A DNA stretch of 44,975 nucleotides from Acidobacteriota bacterium. Lineage in GTDB: Bacteria > Acidobacteriota > Terriglobia > Bryobacterales > Bryobacteraceae. Both the position numbers and the translations under genes were made by a program. How positions within the stretch are numbered: the first letter of the stretch is position 1; each line of letters begins with the position of its first letter. The notes beneath the pieces are model-generated. The model worked only from the letters and a program-made list of their open reading frames with translations, made no database searches and was not told the origin of the DNA. Positions 25,303 through 32,709 of the stretch are shown here, piece by piece. The stretch is taken from positions 1-44,975 of the forward strand of contig CANIVU010000072.1 of assembly GCA_947470805.1 (NCBI GenBank), in the 5' to 3' direction.

Positions 25303-26114
25303 GGTGTGCTCCGGCGGAACCGCTACCGGGCGTTCGGGAACATCGCTAGAACTCGGAAAAACGTGTGGAGACCGGTGTTTATTTCGATTTGCCTCTTTGC
25401 AATTGCCGTCAGAACCTTTACGCGGATGGCAATCCGGATTTGAGTCTTGAGGCGATTCCCGGGCGTGGTTTGTAACTCTTCAAATTTGTAGAGGCCGGCG
25501 CAGGTTAGGGACTGCACGACCAGGTTGTTCGTTCCGAGGACAATCCGTTTGTCGGTCTGCGCGGCCGGCATTGAGCCTGGTGGGTCCGCCCCGATACGTT
25601 TCTCGGCACGGGCGACGAATTATCGCCCGTCATCGAAAGTTCGTCGAGGCGTTTGAAACGCACGTTGGGTATCTTCATCTGCGTGTGCCTTTCGATGCCG
25701 CCGTATGAGCGCTGGAACGAGGCTCACGGAGAGGGAGTCGGATACAGCTCAAGCGTCGTTGAGGCAACCGCGTAAGACGGCCGCGCAATTCCGATCGGCG
25801 TCTGGGAAGTTTGGGATCGGTCTGGAACCCCGACAACGAATTCCGAGGTGATACGGTTTCGTCTCGACTGTGCGGCAGCAGGATCCTATGTTGTGCCGGT
25901 TTTCCCGATAGGAATGTTGCGTGGAAGGCATAGTCAGGAAACAGTCCCAGAAGGAGATCGCGCGGATCCGTTTCTCGGCTGTGTGGCGCTTTACGATTCG
26001 CTGAGATTCCTGACGGGGGCGGCGCTCCAACAGCTGCGCAAGAACAGGGCGTGTGCCCGGCGCAAATTAAATCTTCCGTTCCTGATTTAACTCTTCCCGA
26101 ACGATTTCAGTTGG
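25303..26114. other. Long region without a recognisable gene
   Basis: About 810 bp with no confident coding sequence. On the minus strand a frame opening near 25680 (MKIPNVRFKRLDELSMTGDN) gives way to another reading TDKRIVLGTNNLVVQSLTC and LKTQIRIAIRVKVLTAIAKR to TAG at 25323; this could be a frameshifted gene, but I recognise no family. Between 25740 and 26090 there are short frames on both strands with no motif and no usable RBS. Base composition is lower in GC than the neighbours, and the strand asymmetry of the window reverses here. It may be remnant DNA at a rearrangement junction. Confidence 0.5.
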
Positions 26115-26127
26115 TATACGATGTATA
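26115..26127. promoter_or_regulatory. TATAC-GAT-GTATA palindrome, probable PadR operator/promoter
   Basis: TATAC at 26115-26119 and GTATA at 26123-26127 form a perfect inverted repeat with a 3-nt spacer, ending 4 nt before the padR-like ATG. AT-rich dyads of this kind overlapping the promoter are typical PadR autoregulatory sites. The very short distance leaves little or no leader, so the transcript may be leaderless. Confidence 0.55.
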
Positions 26128-26131
26128 TGAA

Positions 26132-26461
26132 ATGCCAAAAGGCGACGCCCTCGGTGGCTTTGAACAACTCGTCCTCCTCGCCCTCGCCCACCTCGGCGAC
26201 AACGCATACGGCGTTACCATCCGCCAGGAAATCGCCGCCCGCACCGGCCGCGACGTCAACATCGGCGCCGTCTACGCCACCCTCGACCGCCTCGAAGCCA
26301 AAAGCCTAACCCGCTCCCGCACCGGCGAACCCACCGCCCTCCGCGGCGGCCGTGCCAAACGCTACTTCGAACTCACCGCCGAAGGCGCCCGCGCTCTCGA
26401 AGAATCCGTCCGCGCCATCGAAAGCATGATCCGCGGCCTCAACTGGGGCGAACTCGGATGA
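26132..26461 (+). CDS. PadR-family transcriptional regulator
   Basis: 109 aa from ATG at 26132. It has the PadR winged-helix: FEQLVLLALAHLGDNAYGVTI, RQEIAARTGRDVNIGAVYATLDRLEAKSL (recognition helix) and the wing GGRAKRYFELTAEG. The short C-terminal helix (ARALEESVRAIESMI) is the dimerisation arm. An earlier in-frame start would add 27 residues covering the palindrome and promoter, so it is rejected. The stop overlaps the next start as ATGA (26458-26461). In acidobacteria such PadR genes usually control an adjacent MacB-type ABC permease; here the neighbour is only a short membrane protein. Confidence 0.9.
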   Translation: MPKGDALGGFEQLVLLALAHLGDNAYGVTIRQEIAARTGRDVNIGAVYATLDRLEAKSLTRSRTGEPTALRGGRAKRYFELTAEGARALEESVRAIESMIRGLNWGELG

Positions 26462-26925
26462 CGATGAAAATCCTCTTCGCCCTCCTACTCCCCAACGCCC
26501 CCGACCACCTCCTCGGCGATCTCGAAGAGGAAGCGGCGTCCAACGGCCCCCTCTGGCTCCTCCGCCACACGCTCACCGCCGCCTATCACCAAGCCCAACT
26601 CCTTGAAACCGCCGCCGCCACCGCCTTTCTCCTCGCGCTTCCCCTCACGCTCGCCCTCGAACTCCGGCGCTACACGCTCACCCTCATCTACTTCCGCGAA
26701 AGCGCCAACTTCACGCCGGCCTCCCTAACCACCCTGGCCCTGCTGACCGCCATCCTCGCCGCCCTGCAAATCCGCGCCCTCCCCAACCCGCGCCTGGCCC
26801 TCGTCACCGCAACTATCTCCACCGCCGCCATCGCCCACATCACCAACGCGCCCCACGTCCTGACCGCCGCCACCCTCCTCGGCGGTTCCATCGCAATCCT
26901 TCAACGAGAGAGAAAAACCCCATGA
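26458..26925 (+). CDS. Membrane protein with permease-prefix-like N-terminus
   Basis: 155 aa. Residues about 14-25 (PDHLLGDLEEEAA) resemble the L-GDLxEE motif of the permease prefix domain found at the start of acidobacterial MacB-like ABC permeases. It is followed by about three to four hydrophobic segments (LETAAATAFLLALPLTLAL and later LTTLALLTAILAALQI). The FtsX/MacB permease core and periplasmic domain are absent, so this is either a shortened permease relative or an independent small protein with that prefix. It overlaps the padR stop (ATGA) and its own stop overlaps the next start (ATGA), so the three genes are translationally coupled. Confidence 0.65.
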   Translation: MTMKILFALLLPNAPDHLLGDLEEEAASNGPLWLLRHTLTAAYHQAQLLETAAATAFLLALPLTLALELRRYTLTLIYFRESANFTPASLTTLALLTAILAALQIRALPNPRLALVTATISTAAIAHITNAPHVLTAATLLGGSIAILQRERKTP

Positions 26926-27458
26926 AATGGCTGAAATACGGGGCCTTCGGCCTCCTCGGAATCGTCGCCCTCGCCCTGCTGACGCTGCTCATCATGGGCC
27001 GCCGAGAAGGTGCCGGCAAAACCGTCTCCACCATCGAAATCAACCGGCCTCCCGCCGTCGTCTGGACGTGGCTCTCCGAAAAGGACAAGTTCAAACAATG
27101 GGTCAGTTGGACCGTCGACGTCAAAGACGAAGGTCCTGATGGCGTCGGCGGCAAACGCCGAACCACCATGCGGGATCCCAACATGGACAACCAACTCGTC
27201 TACATGGACGCCGTCACCACCGAATTCACCCACCCCACCCAGATCAAGGTCCACATCACCTCGCCCATGGGCTTCGAGGGCGACGCCACCTATGACTTAG
27301 TCGATCTCAACGGCCGCACCCGCCTCACCGCCGCCGGCGCCTTCAAGTACAGCGAATGGTTCGCAGCGCTCCTCGAACCCGTTATCACTCCGCAAGCCAA
27401 GGCGAAAGAGGATGGCGATCTCCTCACCCTCAAACGCCTCGCCGAATCAGCTCAGTAA
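26922..27458 (+). CDS. SRPBCC (START/Bet v1-like) protein with N-terminal membrane helix
   Basis: 178 aa. One TM helix at the N-terminus (WLKYGAFGLLGIVALALLTLLIM) precedes an SRPBCC lipid-binding fold: STIEINRPPAVVWTWLSEKD, FKQWVSWTVDV, VTTEFTHPTQIKVHI and the C-terminal amphipathic helix after FAALLEPVITPQA. This matches polyketide-cyclase/START-like membrane-tethered proteins. It is the third gene of the PadR cassette (4-nt overlap). Its 3' end overlaps the stop of the convergent DUF1501 gene by 12 bp. Ligand unknown. Confidence 0.82.
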   Translation: MKWLKYGAFGLLGIVALALLTLLIMGRREGAGKTVSTIEINRPPAVVWTWLSEKDKFKQWVSWTVDVKDEGPDGVGGKRRTTMRDPNMDNQLVYMDAVTTEFTHPTQIKVHITSPMGFEGDATYDLVDLNGRTRLTAAGAFKYSEWFAALLEPVITPQAKAKEDGDLLTLKRLAESAQ

Positions 27459-28817
27459 CTCCCGGATAACATGCCCATGCACATCGGTCAGCCGCCGGTT
27501 GATCCCGTTGTGATACCAAGTCAACCGTTCATGATTCAACCCCAGTAAGTGTAGAACCGTCGCCCAGTAGTCATGAACCGTAGTAACATCGCTCACCACG
27601 CGCCGCCCGAAATCATCGGTCCGTCCGTGCGTCGCGCCCCCCTTCACCCCGGCGCCCGCCATCCAAACGGAGTAGGCGTCGGGGTTATGATCCCGCCCCA
27701 ACGTCCCCTCCTGGTGCGTCGGCATCCGCCCGAACTCCGTCGTCCACAAAATCAGCGTATCGTCCAATAAACCGCGCCCCTTCAGGTCCGCCAGCAACCC
27801 CGCCGTCGGCTGATCCAAAATCGGAAAATGCCGCGAATAATCGGCCTCCAGCGTCTTGTGCGCGTCCCAGTTCAACAACCCGTCCACGCCGGACGCCCGC
27901 GACGCGCAGTACAACTGCACATACCGCACGCCCCGTTCCACCAACCGCCGCGTCAACAAACAGTTTCGCGCATACGCCGCCAACAACGGATTCGAATCCC
28001 CGGTCCCGTATAACTCGTGCGTCGCCTTCGTCTCACTGCCTAAGTTAGAAACCTCCGGCGCCGATAACTGCATCCGCCCGGCCAGCTCATAAGAAGCAAC
28101 CCGCGCCCGCAAATCGGAATCCCCCGCATGTAACTCCGCATGTTTGTCATTTAAAACCCGCGCATACCCCCGCGTCGCCAAATCCGCTTCCGCCGAAATC
28201 GCCCCCGGCCGCTCCAGATTCCGGATCGGCTCCAACGCCGTAAACGAAATCCCCTGATGTTCCGCCGGCAAAAACCCATTCGTCCAATTCGCCGGTCCCG
28301 ACGGCGGAATCCCCCGAATATCCGGAATCGCTACATACGCTGGCAGGTTCTCGTTCATCGACCCCAACGCATACGACGCCCACGCTCCGGCCGACGGAAA
28401 TCCCTCAAAAACGAACCCCGTATTCATCGCCACACACGCCGGCCCATGCGTATTCGTCCGTGACGTCATCGAGTGAATAAACGCCATATCGTCCGCAAAT
28501 GCGCCCAAATGCGGCAACATCTCCGTCATCCACCGCCCTGTTTTCCCCCGCTGCACAAACTTCCACGGGCTCCGCATGAGGTTCCCGTTCGCCCCCTGGA
28601 ACGACACCTCCTTCTCGCCCCCCGGCATCGGCTGCCCGCTCCGCTTTTCCAACTCCGGCTTGTAGTCGAACGTGTCCAAATGCGACACCCCGCCCGGACA
28701 CATGATCTGAATCACGCGCTTGGCCTTCGGTGCAAAATGCGGCGCCCCGCCGCGCAACAGATCCGCCAGCGCCACCGCGCTTAACGAGTGAATAAACTGC
28801 CGCCGATTAGTGGACAT
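27447..28817 (-). CDS. DUF1501 (sulfatase-like) Tat-exported protein
   Basis: 456 aa from ATG at 28817, which opens a Tat signal (MSTNRRQFIHSLSAVALADLL) and overlaps the upstream gene's stop by 11 nt; earlier in-frame ATGs at 28829 and 28847 would lengthen the overlap. DUF1501 hallmarks are RVIQIMCPGGVSHLDTFDYKP, GRDHNPDAYSVWMAGAG (alkaline-phosphatase-superfamily metal ligands), LILWTTEFGRMP and the C-terminal HDYWATVLHLLGLNH. These proteins always travel with DUF1549/DUF1553 cytochromes, as here, mostly in Planctomycetes, Verrucomicrobia and Acidobacteria. They are thought to act on polymeric sulfated or phosphorylated substrates, but no activity has been firmly shown. Confidence 0.92.
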   Translation of the reverse strand: MSTNRRQFIHSLSAVALADLLRGGAPHFAPKAKRVIQIMCPGGVSHLDTFDYKPELEKRSGQPMPGGEKEVSFQGANGNLMRSPWKFVQRGKTGRWMTEMLPHLGAFADDMAFIHSMTSRTNTHGPACVAMNTGFVFEGFPSAGAWASYALGSMNENLPAYVAIPDIRGIPPSGPANWTNGFLPAEHQGISFTALEPIRNLERPGAISAEADLATRGYARVLNDKHAELHAGDSDLRARVASYELAGRMQLSAPEVSNLGSETKATHELYGTGDSNPLLAAYARNCLLTRRLVERGVRYVQLYCASRASGVDGLLNWDAHKTLEADYSRHFPILDQPTAGLLADLKGRGLLDDTLILWTTEFGRMPTHQEGTLGRDHNPDAYSVWMAGAGVKGGATHGRTDDFGRRVVSDVTTVHDYWATVLHLLGLNHERLTWYHNGINRRLTDVHGHVIRELLS

Positions 28818-31458
28818 AAACAAACTCATTCGTGTTGAAAATCGCACGCGCCAACGCCGCCATCCCGTACTTACGCACTAACGCATCCGCCCCCACCCGT
28901 TCCGACGCCGTCGGCCCCCGGCCAAAGGCCAATGCGAACCCCCGCCCCACCGGGTCCTTGTCCAACGCCATCCGCGCCCCCAGCGCCTTAGCCATGTCCA
29001 AAACAAAGGAATTGTTCAGCAAAGCCAGCGCCTGGAGCGGGGAAGTGGTCACCACCCGCCGTGGCTCGGGCAACGAGGAATCCGGGCAGTCATACACACT
29101 CAACAGCTCCGTTCGAATCGACCGTGCCGACTGCGCATACACCGATCGCCGATAAGTCTCCGGCCCAAACTCCTCCCTCGGAAAGTAAGTCGCCACGTTA
29201 TCCACTGTGTACTTATACAGCTGATAACTCGGTCCCCCCAGTGTCTTATCCAGCACCCCCGCCACGGCTAACATATTGTCCCGAATCGCCTCAGCCTGCA
29301 ATCGCTGCGGCGGGAATCGCCACAACAACCTCGAATCGGCGTCCGCCTTCGCCGCTGTCTCATTCCAGGTGCTCGCCTGCCGGTACGCCGCCGACATCAC
29401 AATCTCCCGGTGCAACGGCTTCAACCGCCACCCGTTATCCATCAACCGTTGTGCCAGATAATCCAGCAACTCCGGATGGCTCGGCCGCTCCCCGTTAAAC
29501 CCGAAGTCCGACGGCGTCGCCACCAACCCATGCCCGAAATGGTAATGCCACAACCGGTTCGCCATCACCCGCGGCGTCAACGGATTCGCATCCGAAGCAA
29601 TCCACTTCGCCAACGCCATCCGCCTCTCGCCTTCCGGCGCATCCACCGCCAACTCAAACCCCGGCAAGGCGCGCAGCGACCCGGGCCGCATCTCCTCCCC
29701 GCGCTGCATCACGTTCCCGCCCTTCAACAGATACACCGGCTCCGGCTTCGCAAACGTCCCCGCATACACCCGCGGCAACTTCGGCAGTGCCTTCAACTCC
29801 GCCTCCACCGCTGCCAACTCTTTCTCCGCGGCCTCAAACTCCCCGCCGCCACCCAGCGCCTCCAATACAAACAGCCGCTCCTGCGCCTCCTTCCGCGCCG
29901 GCAACCGGCCGGCGTCGGTCGCCATCTCCCGCCAATCGACTCCATCCAAAGAAACCGATAACACATACCGCCCCGGCGCCTGCACCGCGAACCGCCCCTT
30001 CTGTCCCTGCTTCCGATCGGCCGACCACACCACCCGCGACACCTCGAAATCCGCCCCCAAATCCACCGTCAACGCCGGCCCCTCCCCCACCCCCGCAAAC
30101 CACCGTTTATCAAAGGCACCATCGGTCAAAAACCGAGGCGAATACGCATCCGGATTCCCATCCGCCACCCGTGTAGACGTCGACGTAACCCCCTTCCCCA
30201 GCGCCACATTCTTCCCGTCAACACCAAACACCTCAATCTCATCCAAGCCGCCCGGCGCCCCGGCCGGGAACGCCAACCGCACATACCGCGCCCGCAATGC
30301 CCCAAAACTCTCCGAAGTCCCCACCGCCGAGACCGCCTCCCGCATCCGCCCCCGCACTCGACCCTCCGCCGCCGCCAATCCCGGCTTCGCCTTCTCTCGC
30401 AACCCAGCCAACACCCCGCTCAACGCGGTGACCCGCGCCTCCAGCGGCCCCGCCTTCGCCCGGTATGCCGCCTTCTCCGAAGCCGTCGCCACCTCCCGCT
30501 CCCCATGAACCACCCCGGCAAACGCCGCCGCCAACCGGTAGTAATCGGACTGCAAAATCGGATCAAACTTATGGTCGTGACACTTCGCACAGTTCACCGT
30601 CAGCCCCAAAAATGCCGACGCCGTCGCGTTCACCATATCGTCCAAATCATCCGCCCGCTGCTGCCGCTTCGGACCCTCCGCCTGGTTGCCCACAGTGTCA
30701 TGCGGCCCCGCCACCAAAAAACCCGTCCCAATTTCGACATTTGGGGTGTTTTTTGCCACCAAATCACCCGCTAAATGATGCAGAATCATGTCCCGGAAGG
30801 GTACATCTTCGTTAAACGACCGTATGAAATAATCCCGCACCGGCCACGCCGTGGTCCGCACATGGTTCTGCTCATACCCATTGCTCTCCCCGAAACGGAT
30901 CACGTCCATCCAGTGCCGCCCCCACCGCTCCCCATACGCCGGCGATGCCAACAACCGGTCCACCAACGCCTCATAATCCCCGCCCTTCACAAACGCCTCC
31001 ACCTCCTCCGGCGCCGGCGGTAACCCCGTCAAATCAAAGGTAATTCGCCGAATCAGCGTCCGCCGGTCGGCCTCCCCGGACATCGCCAATCCCTTCTCCT
31101 TCAACTTATCCCGCAAATACCCGTCAATCGACCCACCCTTCGATCGCACCGGCTCGAGCGACCACAATCCCTTCCCCGTCCCCAGCCGCCCCGGCCAAAC
31201 GGCCCCCGCGTCCAACCACGCCAACACCTCCGCCCGCTCTCCGGCCGCCAACCCGCCCCCCGGTGGCATCTGCCCCGCTTCCACCCGCGCCCGCAGCCGA
31301 CCGGCCAAAACAGCCCCCGCCTCCGCCCGCGTTTCCAGGCTCAACCCGCCCACCCGCGCCTTTGCGTTATGGCACGAAATACACCGTTTTTGCAGGATAT
31401 CCGTCCCGCCCGCAAACACCGCAGAAACGAAACATAATAGGAAAACAACGCGAGTCAT
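28807..31458 (-). CDS. DUF1549/DUF1553 cytochrome c protein with internal F5/8-type C domain
   Basis: About 883 aa. ATG at 31458 opens the signal peptide MTRVVFLLCFVSAVFAGG; ATG at 31467 three codons earlier is equally possible. Order of domains: planctomycete-type cytochrome (CISCHN, about residue 25), DUF1549 (LIRRITFDLTGLPPAPEEV, YGERWGRHWMDVIRFGESNG), a discoidin-like F5/8-type C carbohydrate-binding insert (about residues 370-510; LGADFEVSRVVW), and DUF1553 (ALAKWIASDANPLTPRVMAN, WRLKPLHREIVMSAAYRQAS). It forms a unit with the overlapping DUF1501 gene. The discoidin insert suggests a polysaccharide target. Confidence 0.92.
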   Translation of the reverse strand: MTRVVFLLCFVSAVFAGGTDILQKRCISCHNAKARVGGLSLETRAEAGAVLAGRLRARVEAGQMPPGGGLAAGERAEVLAWLDAGAVWPGRLGTGKGLWSLEPVRSKGGSIDGYLRDKLKEKGLAMSGEADRRTLIRRITFDLTGLPPAPEEVEAFVKGGDYEALVDRLLASPAYGERWGRHWMDVIRFGESNGYEQNHVRTTAWPVRDYFIRSFNEDVPFRDMILHHLAGDLVAKNTPNVEIGTGFLVAGPHDTVGNQAEGPKRQQRADDLDDMVNATASAFLGLTVNCAKCHDHKFDPILQSDYYRLAAAFAGVVHGEREVATASEKAAYRAKAGPLEARVTALSGVLAGLREKAKPGLAAAEGRVRGRMREAVSAVGTSESFGALRARYVRLAFPAGAPGGLDEIEVFGVDGKNVALGKGVTSTSTRVADGNPDAYSPRFLTDGAFDKRWFAGVGEGPALTVDLGADFEVSRVVWSADRKQGQKGRFAVQAPGRYVLSVSLDGVDWREMATDAGRLPARKEAQERLFVLEALGGGGEFEAAEKELAAVEAELKALPKLPRVYAGTFAKPEPVYLLKGGNVMQRGEEMRPGSLRALPGFELAVDAPEGERRMALAKWIASDANPLTPRVMANRLWHYHFGHGLVATPSDFGFNGERPSHPELLDYLAQRLMDNGWRLKPLHREIVMSAAYRQASTWNETAAKADADSRLLWRFPPQRLQAEAIRDNMLAVAGVLDKTLGGPSYQLYKYTVDNVATYFPREEFGPETYRRSVYAQSARSIRTELLSVYDCPDSSLPEPRRVVTTSPLQALALLNNSFVLDMAKALGARMALDKDPVGRGFALAFGRGPTASERVGADALVRKYGMAALARAIFNTNEFVYVH

Positions 31459-31469
31459 CCCCAACATAG

Positions 31470-32386
31470 TATCCGACGCCAAGCCCAAACTCCTCTCCCC
31501 CCCGCGATATCGACGACTATCTCCACCTCCACACGACGACCCCTTCCGCCTCCACCACCAACTCCGCGCTGATGCCAGTCTCTACGAACTCCTTGCCAAC
31601 GCCGACATCCGCCTCCCCCAACAGCTCGCCGAACTCTACGCCTGGGTCCTCGAAAATCGAAAACCTCAGTCCCATTGATCACCCCGCCATCCTCACCGCC
31701 CGTATGTTCCGCGATTCCGGTCCTGCCGCGGTCGACAGTTTGATGAACATGATCCTCGACTCGAACGGCGGCCCCGCCACCCGGATTCAGTTGCTCGCTA
31801 TGACGGCCCTCTTCGAAGACACGCCCGAATCCGTCGCCTCGGCGACCCCGCCTACTGGGCCCAAGTCACCCCCAAACTCCAACTCGGCCGGTTCCCGATT
31901 ACGGCCTTCGAATCCGAACAATTCGTTCAAGCCACCGGCTACGTTCCCTACAACTGGCCCAAACAACAGCATCATCCCAACTGCCCTGTCACCGGCGTCG
32001 GCTGGCATCGCGCCGTCGAATATTGCCGCTGGGCCCACGGGCATCTTCAAAGCCCCGCCGAATCGGAGTGCGCCCTCGCCGGTAAGTACCACCATGGCGA
32101 CGAGGAGCCCTCCCCCCTCCACGCCAATTCCATCACTCTCCAACTCTTCCACCCCACGCCCGTCGGACTCTTCCCGCGCGGCAACACGCCCGGGACCTGC
32201 ATTGCCGATCAGTATGGCAACGTTTGGGAATGGGTGGACGAAGACGTGACGCGCGAAGGGGAAATCGAGAGGAAGGCCACGCGGGGCGCGTCCTCACGCA
32301 CCAACGCAAGCGACCCGAATGGGCGCTGGGATTCCCGGTCGACCGGCCACAACAATATCGGGTTCCGCTGTGCGCGGCGCCGTTAG
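31470..32386 (+). pseudogene. Decayed SUMF1/formylglycine-generating-enzyme-like gene
   Basis: Starting without any usable initiator next to the divergent cytochrome gene, one frame reads SDAKPKLLSPP, then HHQLRADASLYELLANADIR and AELYAWVLENRKPQSH to a stop near 31678. A second reads IDHPAILTARMFRDSGPAAV and QLLAMTALFEDTPE. After a shift near 31830 a third reads DPAYWAQVTPKLQLGRFPIT, GVGWHRAVEYCRWA, the FGE/SUMF1 signature QYGNVWEWVDE and a final GHNNIGFRCARR to TAG at 32384. At least two frameshifts and a missing start make it non-functional. The C-terminal module is the SUMF1/EgtB/PvdO fold; the N-terminal part is unrecognised. Its stop overlaps the FmdB stop by 4 nt. Confidence 0.82.
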
Positions 32387-32685
32387 TCGCTTTTGGTGGA
32401 GGTAGAGGGCGTAGCCGCCGGCGCTGCCGGTTTAGACTCCGTCTTCGTCTCCGACTTCGTTTCCGACTTCGCGCCGGGGGTTGCGGGCTTAATCGCCCCG
32501 CTCCCGCCCTTGCCGTAATCAGTAATGTAGAATCCGGAACCTTTGAAATGCAGCTGCGGAGCGGAAAGCATACGCTTTCCCTCTCCGCCGCATGTGGCAT
32601 GTGTCGCTACTGGCTCGTCGGAGAACTTCTGCCGGACCTCGAAGGTCTCATCGCATTTCAGGCAGCGGTACTCGTAAAGGGGCAT
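32383..32685 (-). CDS. FmdB-family zinc ribbon protein
   Basis: 100 aa. MPLYEYRCLKCDETFEV is the diagnostic start of FmdB/CxxC_CxxC_SSSS proteins. The second half of the zinc knuckle, normally CPxCGG, reads HATCGG, so the ligand set would be Cys-Cys-His-Cys. FKGSGFYITDY (residues about 47-57) is the conserved block found in most family members. The tail is a low-complexity Lys/Ser/Thr/Glu/Pro run (SETKSETKTESK). It is last in the minus-strand operon, 24 nt after the S41 gene. Function is unknown; it is often called a putative regulatory protein. Confidence 0.88.
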   Translation of the reverse strand: MPLYEYRCLKCDETFEVRQKFSDEPVATHATCGGEGKRMLSAPQLHFKGSGFYITDYGKGGSGAIKPATPGAKSETKSETKTESKPAAPAATPSTSTKSD

Positions 32686-32709
32686 ATGCAGTTCGTCGTT
32701 TTCTCTTAC

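Noticed and set aside
25848-26090. 80-codon plus-strand open frame in the gene-poor region
   Set aside because: No motif, no ribosome-binding site, and overlapping open frames on the other strand are equally good; left as undetermined.
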